NCBI GenBank assembly: GCA_032164245.1
Contig: JAVMKO010000002.1
Coordinates: 175,528,920 to 175,592,919, forward strand
From: Sternotherus odoratus
Taxonomy: Eukaryota > Chordata > Testudines > Kinosternidae
Length of the DNA: 64,000 bases
Direction of reading: 5' to 3'
The notes beneath the pieces are model-generated. The model was not told where the DNA came from. It saw only the letters and a list, made by a program, of their open reading frames with translations, and made no database searches. Of the stretch, positions 1-11,364 are shown one piece after another (the stretch's first letter is position 1; every line of letters begins with the position of its first letter). A program made the translations under genes and the position numbers.

Positions 1-736
1 AAAGACTGTTGTGCAAGGCCATGGAAGCCACGTGTTATTAATAAGGACAATGACAAGTAAATATTTAAAATGGAAGTTAAATCTAAAATTAATTTCTCTT
101 TACAAGACAAAACTTTTTGAATAGAGTGAGGATTTTGCACTATTAGAACAAACTGCCTTTGGAAAAAGGATGTTATGCACTGTCATTATGTCAGTGTAAA
201 TTGTTTGTTGTGCTACATTCACTAAAGCAGTTCCACCAAACTAGTGTGATCCACACTTACTATTTTACTTCAAAATGCTCACTTCCCAGAAAAAGTCTAG
301 TGGAAATTTTGTTTAAAACAATATTTTCAATATTAGGACCAATATCTATAGTTAAGCTGTTGAACGAGTGGCCAGATTTTCAAGTGTGCTGGAAATTCAG
401 CAGCTCCCACTGAGATCAGTGGGAACCCCTAGATTTCTGAAAGTCTTTTGTAGTGGGTATGAAGGGTTATTTAAGTGTTTGGTGAGGAGGAAGCCTACTA
501 CAACTTCCTAGCAATTGCACAACTGTGGACGAGCTGTACTGGGCTCAAAACAGGGGTGAAGTTTAATGACCCATGTTATACAGGATGACAGATTACATGA
601 TTTAATGGTCCCTTCTGGCCTTAAATCTACAAGCTGAGATCTGCTGAGCCCATCTGTTCCCTCTACATAAGCCAGAAGAGATAGTTAGACTAGCATCCTC
701 TTTGATTTGTGGTTGCCTGTGTATGGGACAGGAAGT
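1..736 (-). other. ITGB8: ITGB8 intron 2, first stretch
   Basis: This AT-rich sequence lies downstream of ITGB8 exon 2 on the gene strand, so it is intron 2. Exon 3 is not in the window. Apart from the LINE tail listed at 541-640 I see no coding exon or structured element. A phrase around 400-425 (CCCACTGAGATCAGTGGGAAC) resembles a fragment of a common amniote palindromic MITE, but it is too short to call. Confidence 0.6.
541..640 (+). repeat. CR1-type LINE 3' tail fragment
   Basis: The stretch ends with ATGGTCCCTTCTGGCCTTAA followed by ATCTAC. From memory this matches the 3' end of a turtle CR1-like LINE subfamily (consensus roughly 'atggtcccttctgacctta'). Only the last ~100 bp are recognisable, as expected for a heavily 5'-truncated copy. 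A tRNA-derived SINE sharing that LINE tail is an alternative. Confidence 0.5.
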
Positions 737-744
737 GTTTTAAA

Positions 745-1683
745 TAGGGCTGTCGATTAATTGCACTTAACTCATGTGATCCTCATAAAAATTAAACACG
801 ATTAATCACAGTTTTAATCGCACTGTTAAACAATTGAAATTTATTACATATTTTTGGATGTTTTTCTGCGTTTTCAAATATACGGATATCAATTATAACA
901 CAGAATACAAAGTATACAGTGCTCACTTTATAGTATTTTTTATTACAAATATTTGCACTGTAAAATGATAAAAAGAAATAGTATTTTTCAATTCACCTCA
1001 TGTAAGTACTGTAGGAGACTTCTTCATCGTGAAAGTGCAACTTACAAATGTAGATTTTTTTTTTGTTACATAACTGCACTCAAAAACAAAACAATGTAAA
1101 ACTTTAGAGCCCACAAGTCCCTACTTCTTCTTCAGCCAATCACTACGACAAACAAGTTTGTTTACATTTACAAGAGATACTACTGCACGCTTCTTATTTA
1201 TGTCAACTGAAAGCGAGAAAGTGTGTTTGCAAGGTATTTGCATGCCAGATATGCTAAATATTCATATGCCCCTTCATGCTTTGGCTACCATTCCAGAGGA
1301 CATGCTTCCATGCTGATGAGACTTGTTAAAAAAATAATGCGTACAATTTTTGACTCAACTCCTTGGGGAGAATTGTATGTCTCCTGGTCTGTTTTATCCG
1401 CATTTTGCCAAATATTTCATATTATAGAACTTTCATGATAAAAAAATTGCACAACAGTACGTATATCAGGTAAATTGAAAGACTTTTTTTACAGTGCAAA
1501 TATTCATAAGTAAAAATAAATATAAAGCGAGCACTGTACATTTTGTATTCTGCATTTTAATTAAAATCCATATGTTTGAAAATGTAGAAAACATCAAAAA
1601 ATATTTAAATAAATGGTATTCTATTATTGTTCAATTGCGTGATTAATCACATATTTACTTTTTTTAATCGCTTGACAGCCCTA
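745..1683 (-). mobile_element. Degenerate non-autonomous hAT DNA transposon
   Basis: The ends are imperfect terminal inverted repeats: TAGGGCTGTCGATTAA on the left, and TAGGGCTGTCAAGCGATTAA read inward from the right. The flanks are GTTTTAAA (737-744) and GTTTTAAG (1684-1691), a 7/8 match to an 8-bp target duplication, which is diagnostic of hAT. On the minus strand around 1220-1335 a remnant of the transposase C-terminal dimerisation domain can be read (A-C-P-L-E-W, then K-H-E-G-x-Y and L-A-x-L-A-x-K-Y-L). It is interrupted by a stop where a second tryptophan would be expected. The element is an internally deleted, dead copy inside ITGB8 intron 2. Confidence 0.8.
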
Positions 1684-1691
1684 GTTTTAAG

Positions 1692-2590
1692 TTATCAAAA
1701 TACTGAAAGATGTGGATGACAGTAAAAGGGAGCTGCTGCAAAGGAGCTCTCTCTTGTATACATCTCCAAAATCTTTCAACAGAGGCGGACTTGGGATTGT
1801 TCCTCTCCCCCATTCCACAACCTTAGGGACGGCTTGCATGTCAGACTAATCACGCTATAGAAAGAAATGATCTTTCATGGAACCTTACTCAATTAACTTC
1901 TGGGACCACAGATTTTTTAATGGGTTACTTTCACAAAATAGGTGGTTTTCAAACAATAAATTAAATGTATGAAATTTTTTTTAAAATATCAAACAGAAAT
2001 GGATCAATTTTTCTTTTATTGACAAATGAACTCAGGCTTTGTTTGCTAAAAGTCATAAAATACTCCCATAGTAGCACACAGAGTTAAGAAATGCAGAAAA
2101 CATAAAATGGGAATGAAAGAAAAAAGGGTGTGGATGCAAAAAAATTCTCTTATACAAGGAGTTTTGAAAGATGGTTATAACATGCACAGACAAAATTTAA
2201 TAATTAGTTTTGATGCCAGAAAGTCTTTTATTTAATAATATGAGAGCTAGCTGAACAGTGTCAAATTTGTGTGTGTTTACATGCAAATAATGTAGCAAAT
2301 TATCATTTCTGGAGTATGTTAATTGTTGTTCATGCATATGGATGCCTCAAGTTATTTATGAAAGGGTTGGCAAATCCAGAAAGTTTAATGAATTTTAAAC
2401 AGGAATAATGATTCAGCTAAAATATTTATAGTGAGAATGTGTTATTCATTATTTGCTAGTCACTATCCGAATTCTCTTCAGCAAAAGAATAAAACAAGAA
2501 AATCATTCAGCCAGAGAGTAGTAACAATGCCATTCACCTCAGATGACCAACCACACATGGCAATGAGAAATAACACAAGGGTAAAAGACT
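1692..2590. other. Intronic sequence, nothing recognised
   Basis: This is AT-rich intron 2 sequence with many short A and T runs. I see no open frame of note, tandem array or transposon terminus. Confidence 0.5.
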
Positions 2591-2591
2591 T

Positions 2592-2837
2592 TGGCCTGTT
2601 CTACATTTAAAATGTAGGTTGACATTGCTATGTTGATCAGGGATGTGAAAAATCCACTCTTGAGTGCCTCAGCTATATTGACCTAACCCCCCAGTGTATA
2701 CGCAGCTAGGTCAATATTCCCATTAACCTAGCCACCGTTGTTTATGAAGGTGGTATTCATACAGTGAAGGGTTATGGCGGCAACGGTACAGCACTGTACC
2801 TATGGCAGTATAGTCCCTAAAATGTACACACACACAC
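2592..2837. repeat. Possible old MITE (turtle 'tctacac' type)
   Basis: The block opens with CCTGTTCTACATTT and closes with CCCTAAAATGTACAC. Its inside holds CAGCTAGGTCAATATTCCC-like phrases that recur in the MITEs at 35289, 40977 and 52937. The termini are too diverged to find target duplications, so class and boundaries are approximate. Confidence 0.35.
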
Positions 2838-3175
2838 AGTGAAAGAGAAAGGGTCGCATTTGTTCACAAACTACTTGATGAACACTTGGGGGGGTAACAA
2901 TTACACGTGTAGATGTTGCAGTCAGAGGATAAATAGAAAAAGAGAAAAATAGTACCAACAGTTCTAATTAAGAACTTTAAAATAATCAAATTAGCAATTT
3001 TTGTGGTATATTGAAGAAACATAAAAATATACTCTTTAAAAATTGCATATACAAAATGGAAAGTTTAAAAATGATTTTGTAACAAAACAATATGGAAAAA
3101 TATGCACAGCTTAAATGTAATAATGTAGCATTTTAACAGACCCACTATTCACAGCCTCTAAACCTATGCTGGCGT

Positions 3176-3206
<31 letters not shown>

Positions 3207-3974
3207 CTTGTAAATAAAATCAAATTAAATAAAATAAAAATAAAAACCTACAAATCACCCTTACCACTCTTCAGAAACATGAACATTCATAACTGGATAT
3301 ATACAAATTGTAATTAAGTGGTCACTTGTCAAAAACAGAAACCTCGTTGTTTTCAATAAAATACTGATTTCAGAATAATTCAATTTATCATGAAAGCATT
3401 ACAATCCCTGGTAAGTCACAAAACTGAAGGTTTCTTGTGTCAAAAATAGCAAAGCATCCGTTTTTCCATATGTGACAAAGGAAATGATGTATGATGAAAT
3501 CAAATTGACTCCAAAAAATTCAAAACCATAACATTACTAGTAAAGTAACTTGCTGAAATGTAATAAGCATAGATATGAAAATGATTTGCTTCTGATGTAT
3601 AATGAGAGTGTTTAATACAAATTACTAATAAGTAATTTTGTATTGTTGAGGCCAAAAACTTTTGAACTCCCCAAAGTTATTTTTAGTCTGCCAATGCTGT
3701 TTATAAAGTAGATGGAAAACATAAAAAGGTTCACGCTTTATTTAAAAATTTCTGTAATTTTTCAAATTAAAAAAAGTAACATTTTCTCTTTTGGCAACCA
3801 AATATATTTCACATAATTTCTGAGGTGGTGTCTCCTAAAGTAAGTCTAAATAGATTTTCCCTTGTTATGTCTCAATATCTTTCTTTTTCATATATTGGAG
3901 TCCTTCATCTGTGTAAGTGTATTAGAAGCATCTAAAATAAATAAATACAACAATAAAACAAAAGAATAGCTCAC
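2838..3974. other. ITGB8: Intron 2, proximal to exon 2
   Basis: AT-rich sequence directly downstream of ITGB8 exon 2 in gene orientation. It contains the short (GA)n run listed separately. No other structure was recognised. Confidence 0.5.
3176..3200 (+). repeat. (GA)12 microsatellite
   Basis: An uninterrupted dinucleotide GA run of about 25 bp. It reads as a polypyrimidine (TC) run on the ITGB8 sense strand within intron 2. Confidence 0.95.
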
Positions 3975-4060
3975 TTCTTGAGAACACCATCCACACTCTG
4001 GGCCCTGGGCAAGGCACATTGTGCACGTTAGTGCACTTGAAGCGGTACATCTGTTTTCCG
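3975..4060 (-). CDS. ITGB8: ITGB8 exon 2 (start of PSI domain)
   Basis: This 86-nt internal exon of integrin beta-8 has clean splice sites on the minus strand. The acceptor follows a pyrimidine-rich tract and ATTACAG with a CACTAAT branch-like motif upstream. The donor is CAAGAA|GTGAGC. The exon begins in phase 1 and ends in phase 0. It encodes ENRCTASSALTCTMCLAQGP followed by ECGWCSQE. The cysteine spacing C-x7-C-x2-C-x6-C-x2-C is the first half of the integrin PSI (plexin-semaphorin-integrin) domain. Human ITGB8, recalled from memory, has the same spacing and ends the exon at the same Gln-Glu. PSI domains sit at the top of the beta-subunit leg and form a disulphide knot linked to the EGF repeats. 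Integrin beta-8 pairs with alpha-V at the cell surface and activates latent TGF-beta. GPECGWC is shared by other beta integrins, but joining to exon 1 at 27369-27495 makes ITGB8 the best call. Confidence 0.93.
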
Positions 4061-4371
4061 CTGTAATGAAATATAAAAACAAACATTAGTGATTCATGAT
4101 GGTATGCGGGAACTCTGTAAAAGGCCTGGTTTTAAACTCCAATTAAATAAATTACTATTTAGCAGATTAAGACTGATGACAAAGTTTTTGAATAAGAGAA
4201 GAACAAAAGAGGCTATGTTCTTGGAGGCTATGGTGTCAACTCTCACTATTCTCAAACCTCTCATGCAAAACATCGGGAGCTTGCCTCTGAAAGGAGATCT
4301 ATTCTTCTTGAGTCAATCATCCCTCTTTGAGCATCAACATTAATAGACTCTTTTAGCATAGTCAGTGTAAG

Positions 4372-4590
4372 GCAATGTCTACACTGTACCTTTCTCATTA
4401 AAACTTATCACTTCATTGGTGGTAAACACTCTCCTGCTGACAAAGCTACCGCCCTTCATTAGGGGTGGTTTTATTTTGTCATCAGGAGAGCTCTCTCCTG
4501 GCAAGAGAGAGAGAGCGGCTACACTACCTACCTTACAAGGGCATGGCTATAGCAGCACAGCCACACTATTGTAAGGTATGCAATGTAGAC
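4372..4590. mobile_element. Short MITE, TIR near ATGTCTACA
   Basis: The left end AATGTCTACACTGTACCTT is mirrored on the right by ATGTCTACATTGCATACCTT (read inward), giving about 20-bp imperfect terminal inverted repeats around 200 bp. No coding capacity. The same terminus style appears at 35289, 40977 and 52937. The right end abuts the next MITE at 4591, so target duplications are not resolvable. It is probably hAT-derived. Confidence 0.55.
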
Positions 4591-5609
4591 ATACAGTCTT
4601 CACTAAAGCAGTAGGTCGATTTCCCTTAAGTCGATTTTCTAAAGCAGACTGCATAAAGTCGACTTAGTGCGTCCCCACAAAGCACAGCAGGTCGACAGTG
4701 TCTGTCCTTACAACTTTTGCAAGGGTCGACATAGCGAGCATTGCACTGTGGGTAGATATCCCACCATGCCGGGAGTCCCCAGCAGGCACCACCTTTCAGG
4801 GCAGCCGCGCGCGCTCCCCAGGGTACCAGCCACCAGTCCGAGCAGCTCCGTGGCCCCCCGTGCCCGCCCGAGCAGCCCCGCGCCGGCTCCCCCCGCCCAC
4901 CCGAGCAGCCCCGCGGACCCCTGCTCAGGCGGGCACGGGGGGTCCGCGGAGCTGCTCGGGCGGGGGGAGCCGGCGCGGGGCTGCTCGGGCGGGTCCGTGG
5001 ACCTCCTCGGGCGGGCACGGGGGGTCCGCGGAGCTGCTCGGGCGGGCACGGGTGGGGTCCACGGAGCTGCTCGGGCGGGCACGGGTGGGGGAGTCCGCGG
5101 AGCTGCTCGGGTGGGCACGGGGGGGGGGGGTCCGCGGAGCTGCTCGGGCGGGCACGGGGGGGGGGTCCGCGGAGCTGCTCGGGCGGGCACGGGGGGGGTC
5201 CGCGGAGCTGCTCGGGCGGGCACGGGGGGGGGGTCCGCGGAGCTGCTCGGGCGGACACGGGGGGGGTCCGCGGAGCTGCTCGGGCGGGGGGAGTTGGCAC
5301 GGGGCTGCTCGGGCGGGCAGCGGGGGGGTCCGCGGAGCTGCTCAGACGGGCACGGGGCGGGGGGCTGCGGAGCTGCTCGGACTGGTGGCTGGGGCATTGT
5401 GGAAGGTCGGAGACTTAATGTCACATGCATCCTCACTAATTGACAATGGACCTAGAGAGGTCGATTTCAGCGCTACTCCTCTCGTTAGGGAGGAGTACAG
5501 AAGTCGATTTTGAGGTCCCTTTAAATTGACTTTAATGGCATGCATGTGAGGACGGGTACATGTTTATATTGACTTAAAGTCGACGTTAAGCCCTAGTGGG
5601 GACCAGCCC
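4591..5609. mobile_element. MITE with GC-rich minisatellite cargo
   Basis: The right terminus reads, going inward, GGGCTGGTCCCCACTAGGGC with a flanking TA at 5610-5611. The left end has the partly matching TCTTCACTAAAGCAG followed by AGTCGATTT. Both subterminal parts contain repeated AAGTCGA-type motifs. The GGGCTGGTC terminus with a TA flank also bounds the MITEs at 25799-26070 and 57728-58013. Between the AT-rich ends lies a very GC-rich block of about 550 bp, annotated next. The left boundary is uncertain because another MITE abuts it. Confidence 0.6.
4840..5385. repeat. 33-36-bp GC minisatellite with internal strand flip
   Basis: About 12-14 tandem copies of a unit containing GTCCGCGGAGCTGCTCGGGC followed by GGGCACG and a variable G-run. 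To about 4920 the units are on the opposite strand (GAGCAGCCCCGCG...). From about 4925 they run on the plus strand, so the array has an inverted junction. Several overlapping frames are open on both strands simply because the unit lacks stops, so none is a gene. The C-run and G-run lengths vary from copy to copy. Confidence 0.85.
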
Positions 5610-5611
5610 TA

Positions 5612-7572
5612 AGTGATTCTCACATCAGAGTATGTCTGTGGCAGCAGAGAGTCTTCCTGACAAGAGGCATTAGCAAAGTGTATCTTATGGCCCTTCAGTA
5701 CTCAGTGAAGTATATTTAAATTGGGGTGTAGCAGACACAGTGATCAACACCACTGCTGGCTAATGTCACAATCAATTTGCACAGAAGCCGGCAGAGATTC
5801 TAAGACTAAAATTTTGGAAGATAGCATTTTAGCTTCACATGATTCAAATGTTAAAACTGTAATTTGTACTGGCAACAAAGTCAGTAAGTCTACTGTAGTA
5901 AATTACAGCACATGGGATCCACTATTACACTATGCCTATTATAACTTGCATCCATTATAACATGCAAATGCTTTAAGAGACACATGCACATGCTTTAAGA
6001 GACTTGTTTTTCATTCAAGATTTTGATTTTGTACAAGCCAAGGATTCTCTAACTTTTCCATAGCACTGACCACACCTTAATAAAGATATTGTCTCACAGA
6101 TCACCTCCTTCCCAGTCATTATCATGCAGGCCACTTCCCCTCCCCGAAAAAAAATCCTTGGGACCGACAACAGCTCACACTAAAAATAATATTGAGAAAG
6201 TATTTAATATTTTAGTTTCTTTTAATGTGAGTTTAACAGCTTGATTCAAGGAGGAGAACCAGCATTACACAATCAGCCAGCTCTCCGCAGGCAACCAGCA
6301 AGAGCTCCTTGTGTAACTGATGCTCACTTGATGACAGCTTGGGAACTATTGGTAGAAACAAAATAGAACAATGTCTAATAGAATATGATCTTAAGGTATT
6401 ATGCTGCTCAAATTTATAAGTTAGTTGCAAAACTCACAATGACTTAAATAGAAGCTTGATCTGCCTTCCGTTTTATACAAGCTGTATCCAAAATATTTTA
6501 TTATAATAAAAATAAATAAATAAATAAATGCAGAGAGAAAAATTAACACATATACGAAAGAGAGGAAATGTGTTATCAGATGACAGAGTGGTGATAAACT
6601 GCAGAGATACAGGAACACAATTTTAGATGGCAAGAGATGCAGAGGAGAAGGTTCTTGCAACAGAAGAGAAATTACTTGAAGGGACAAAGAGGATGTCAGT
6701 GCTAGGTAAGTGGAGGGACCGTCAAGGAAAGAGGGGGAAAAAAAAGTCTATGAGGTGTACTTTAAAAAAAGAAAACATGGTAAATTTGGACTACACCTTA
6801 AGTGAGTGCAAGGCAGGGCTTTTTTGTTCTTTGTTACCATCAAACATCTTTGTATTTGTGAGAAGGGCAGAAGTGTTCTCCGCGTGTTGAAATCTAGAGA
6901 GCTGGAGCTTGGATGTCATGGAGAAGGTGGCACTACAAATTGAAAGGATGGGAGAAGAGATCACAGATGAGGATTTCAGTCAAGGCAGTGCACTGGCAGG
7001 GTTGTGAAGCTGGTGACAGACAGATCTGCAGGAATAAGAGAACTCAGGACAATGCCAAGGTGTTGCGGGTGGAAACAGAGGGCAAGGAGTTGCATTTGAG
7101 GATTTTCTTGCTCAAGAGAATCCCTTCTTTCATCAATTCAATGTCTATAGAAGCAGAGATGAATCCAGAAGTTTATTTGGCCATGAAAGACAGCGAGAGG
7201 AACAAAGAGAAAAGTCATTAAAGGTACCAAAGGATATACAATGGCTGATCATCATCATAAGTGGGGAAATTAAAAAGAAAAGGTAGGGAGAAGCTGGATA
7301 GAAGAGAAAAGAGGCTAAGACCTAAACCTTTATGGGATCCTCTGAGATGCAGCCACTTCAAGCAGAAGAGTTGTTTGACAGGTAAGAACAAAAAGTTTAC
7401 AGGTGGAAACCAGCAGGAGAAAGTGATCCACAATACTGAAGGCTGCACTACGGCCAAGGAGAACCAGGAGGGAGAAAGTGCCTTCACCAGAAATAAGTTG
7501 CATGGAGATGATCAATTCTACTACTGCCATTTCCCTTAAGAGCTTTTAATATGATGTATTGGCGTGTATGAC
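5612..7572. other. Intron 1, nothing coding recognised
   Basis: This holds a short direct repeat of CTTTAAGAGAC phrases near 5970-6003 and an AATA-rich run near 6507-6530. From 6600 to 7540 the plus strand is purine-rich, with three modest open frames. These have no recognisable domain, poor codon structure and no supporting splice signals, so I treat the stretch as non-coding. Confidence 0.5.
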
Positions 7573-7574
7573 TA

Positions 7575-7999
7575 CCGTATTTTTTGCCCTAGAGGACGCT
7601 CCGGCCTATAAGACGCCCCCTCGTTTTTCAATAAAAAAGCCGGACAAAAAAAAAAAAAAAAAAAAAAAGCGCCTCGCTCTCCCGTCCCCGCCGCGCGGGC
7701 GGGCTGCCGGGAGCGTCCCGGTTCCCCCCTCCCCGCCGCGGGCGCTCCCGGCAGCCCGCCCGCGGCGGGGAGGGGGGAACCGGGACGCTCCCGGCAGCCC
7801 GCCCGCGGCGGGGAGGGGGGAACCGGGACGCTCCCGGCAGCCCACCCGCGGCGGGGAGGGGGGAACCGGGACGCTCCCGGCAGCCCGCCCGCGGCGGGGA
7901 GGGGGGAACCGGGGCGCACATTCGCCCTATAAGACGCACCAACTTTCCCCCCCCTGTTTTGGGGAAGAAAAAGTGCGTCTTATAGGGCGAAAAATACGG
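7575..7999. mobile_element. TA-flanked MITE with 43-bp hairpin minisatellite
   Basis: The termini are near-perfect inverted repeats: CCGTATTTTTTGCCCTA on the left, and CCGTATTTTTCGCCCTATAA read inward from the right, followed in the right arm by GACGCAC. TA dinucleotides flank both sides (7573-7574 and 8000-8001), as for Tc1/mariner-superfamily insertions. After a poly-A run (about 7647-7668) the interior is about 230 bp of GC-rich sequence (7684-7913). It holds four copies of a 43-bp unit (CGCTCCCGGCAGCCCGCCCG then CGGCGGGGAGGGGGGAACCG), preceded by one inverted copy, so it can form a long hairpin. There is no transposase. Confidence 0.8.
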
Positions 8000-8001
8000 T
8001 A

Positions 8002-10339
8002 AATAGACAAAAATGGACCAAATTAATCCCTTGTAATCAATGGAGTTAAACCAGAAATTAATTTGGTCCAGTGAATTTCTTATATTCATTTAAGAGAGTC
8101 CCCACTATAGGTGTAGACTCCAATATGCATAATATAGGTAATTTACTTGCAGAGTTCTTGTATGTATTTCTTAAACATTTCCCACAATGAAATGTTACTG
8201 TGTGTGTAAAATCACACACACACACCTGCCAAGGACAATGAATGTCAATCATCAACAGGATGAGTGGACAGCATCAGGAAGCTGAACAGGCACAAAACTT
8301 CTTTCAGATTTTTTTATTAATGTTATTGTTGATTATGAATATAGCTAGAGTCTATTTTGTTAGAAATAGCCAGGAGTGAAAACAGCAAGAAAGAGGAGAA
8401 GATCCTAAAATTCCAGTTGGGGTTTTCCATTTGATAGTTAACACAAGGAAGACTGTTAATAAATGAGCTCTAGAATACGGTCAGATGGAGAACTTTTTGC
8501 TGACGACTCCTCAGTCTCAGAAGTTCTGTTTTCCGATCATGACATTAATGAATGGTAATTGAAAGGCTTGTTATCACTGACTGAAAAGATTAATTCATTT
8601 GGAATGAGGAGAAGGAAAAACTTGAAACTGATTTATTGATACCCAAAATAGACTCTGGCTAGATCATTAATGTTGTTCCTAAGTTTCTGTTCCAACATGA
8701 TCTCTTACATTGTGAATGAAAATATGCCCATAAATGTAATTGTTGTATTTATTATTTAGTTAAAAGTCTATTCTAAAACTTTAAAATGAAAAGCTTATAC
8801 TAAATCAGTATAAAAAAAATCTTATTCCAAAAAATAAGAAACATTTTTATGAGTTGGCTCAGTAAAAAACAGAGAATTTTCCTGCCACTTTACCAACAAC
8901 AGAATCCAGACACGACTGACTTACTATACAGCCAAAGTTAAGAGCAAGTTTCAATTGGCTTAGTTAGAACTGATGTATGCCAAAAGGTATTTTTAAACAA
9001 GGGCCAAATTTTGGCTTGAGAACCACTTAGGCATATGCACATAATAAAGACTAAGTGTAGCAGGTTAAACTGCATATATCCAGCCACACACACAAAGAAG
9101 AATTCCCCACACGAGTCATAATTATCACAGGTATTGAAGAAGTGAATGCACTGCTTTTTGGAAGGCACAATCTTTGGATGGCAAGCCAAAAACATAACTA
9201 CCAATTTATACCCTCTCAGATTATTTAACAAATGAATACATGGAGTTGAAAGTGAGAATGGGAATTTATGATCATGTAGAATACATAACAGATAACAAAA
9301 TTTCACCCAGTCACTCCTGTATCAAGACTAGGACCTTTCAGGGAACTAGAGCACAGCTTTTAGAAAAACATCCAATCTTGTTTGAAAGACTTAAATACCC
9401 CAACTCCTTATCTGGACCTCTCTGTGGTTACTATGGGCCATAATAACCATCATGTGGCAACACTTTGGAAGAAGGCCACAACATTAGCAAGTCTAGAAGA
9501 TTTTTAAAAGAGAAACATGGTAAATTTGGAGTGGACAATGACATATATGGTTCAGCTGTACCTCTGTTGCTTCTACCCACCCTACCATGGCGACACTGCT
9601 ATTTATACTCATGCTAGCACAATGAGAGCTAGTGAGCGTACACCTAAGTGAGATGGGGAATCACACCCCTAGCTCATAGTATAGACTTAGCCGGAGACTT
9701 AAGGAAACTAGTCACTAGTCATAACCCTGTGGGCAGCAGCAGTCAAACAGCATAGACTCACCTCAGTTTCATGCTGCATGGGAAATCTAGGAGCAGCACC
9801 AGAGGCAGTCATAGGAATTATTAACTGGGAAGATCAACCAAGGAGACAGAAGTTAGGGGAAGAGTAACCAAGATCTTTTCCATCCCTCCTCATAGCCAAA
9901 GGAATTTGGGGTAGAGGTAGAGTGGCAGAGACCTCTGCCAACACAGCATTCAAGAGGCTGTGAGGGAAAGAGAGGAGACAGTCAGTTGGAGAGGGAGGGA
10001 CTGGAGCAAGTTTATCAGAAATATACTACCCTAAGGCAGACAAGGAGAGGTGGAATCACCAAGTGGTGCTCAGAGAGAGAACCCTCTCCCTCTCTAGCAG
10101 CAGAGCGATCACCTTCATCAGGATGCTGCCTCTGGACCTACTGTTGGCCTTCACATCTTCCTCTGTCCAACAGGTTTAGTCTTACAGCTAGTAGGTGTCT
10201 GGAACATTTTTCAAGTCATCCTTAAAGTTGATGAATATAAGGCATCGTTCACATCTAGCCCTTCTTCTCTCCCTGCATTTTCTTGTGGAGCTGTCTGCCT
10301 TTAGACAAGATGGCTACAATTCCTTGGTGTGATATATGT
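8002..10339. other. Intron 1, nothing recognised
   Basis: Unique-looking AT-rich sequence. A short CA run lies near 8213-8225. There is no recognisable exon or complete transposon. Short open frames near 8938-9443 and 9986-10225 show no domain. Confidence 0.5.
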
Positions 10340-10347
10340 CTGTAAAC

Positions 10348-10749
10348 CAGGGGTGCCAAAGGCAGCATACAAGCTGATTTTCAGTGGCACTCTGGGACCC
10401 CAGACTGGCAGCAGCCACTGGCCCCTCACCAGCCGGGGTTCCAGCCACCAGCCCTGCTCAGCCCGCTGCTGGTCTGGGGACAATGGAAAACTCAGCAAGG
10501 AAAAGCAAGGCAAGGATCACACTAAACTGATAAGAGCTACGTTTTAATTTAATTTTAAATGAGGCTTCTTAAACATTTTAAAAATCTTATTTATTTTACA
10601 TACAAATAGTTTATTTTATATATATAAAAAATATAGACTTATAGAGAGACCTTCTAAAAATGTTAACGTATTACTGGCACGCAAAACCTTAAATTACAGT
10701 GAATAAATGAAGACTTGTCACAGCACTTGTAAAAAATTTCTGACCCCTG
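10348..10749 (+). mobile_element. hAT MITE, CAGGGGTGCC family, copy 1
   Basis: It starts with CAGGGGTGCCAAAGGCAGCA and ends with GACCCCTG. The flanks are CTGTAAAC (10340-10347) and CTGTAATC (10750-10757), a 7/8 match to an 8-bp hAT-style target duplication. The AT-rich right half (TTTTAAATGAGGCTTCTTAA onward, then GACCTTCTAAAAATG and TATTACTGGCACGC) is shared with the truncated copies at 34013 and 36205. All three run in the same orientation. Confidence 0.78.
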
Positions 10750-10757
10750 CTGTAATC

Positions 10758-11125
10758 GAATATTCTGTTTCTGAAGCCATCTTATTCCGAATCCGTCTCT
10801 AACCAATACAAGTGTACACAGTAATTTAAGATGATCATATCGTTTGGAAATACTCATCCCATAGCCATTAGCTGCTGTGTCCCAAAGTTTGATGGGTCAC
10901 ATTCTTGGATCTACTCAAGTTGCACTGCACCAAAGTGATGGTATAAAGTACCAAGAAAGCAGTCTTAACTGCATCTTTGAGAATTACCCTGGTGTAAAGG
11001 GGACCTCAGAATGCATACAGCTGGCCTACCAGCTACAAGAAAACACCCTTGGTTCCTGCTCTATTGGCATTCCTGGAAGAGAATGTGGATGTGGGTGTCT
11101 TAATGGTCCTTTGTGTAAGGGAACT
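10758..11125. other. Intron 1, nothing recognised
   Basis: About 370 bp of mixed-composition sequence between a MITE and the GC-richer block starting near 11126. No feature seen. Confidence 0.45.
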
Positions 11126-11364
11126 GTTAGCCCCTTACTAACACTCAGTGGGGTGTTTTCATTATTAGCTCCCAGGACCTAAAGGGGGAGGGTCAATGGT
11201 CAATCAGGACCCTGAGACTGGCGGTCCCCAGGGGCAATGGGGAGAGGCCAGCACTCCTGACTGACAAGGCCGGGGGACTAATCAAGGAGTCAGGAGGGCA
11301 GGATGGGTCCTGTCCTCCATGTGAGAGCTGGAATTGCCTGGGCCAGAGGGAGAGGGGCCAGAGC

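Noticed and set aside
4626..5545. Several long open frames on both strands rich in Ala, Arg, Pro and Gly
   Set aside because: They read through the 33-36-bp GC minisatellite of the MITE 4591-5609. Openness on both strands at once shows composition, not coding.
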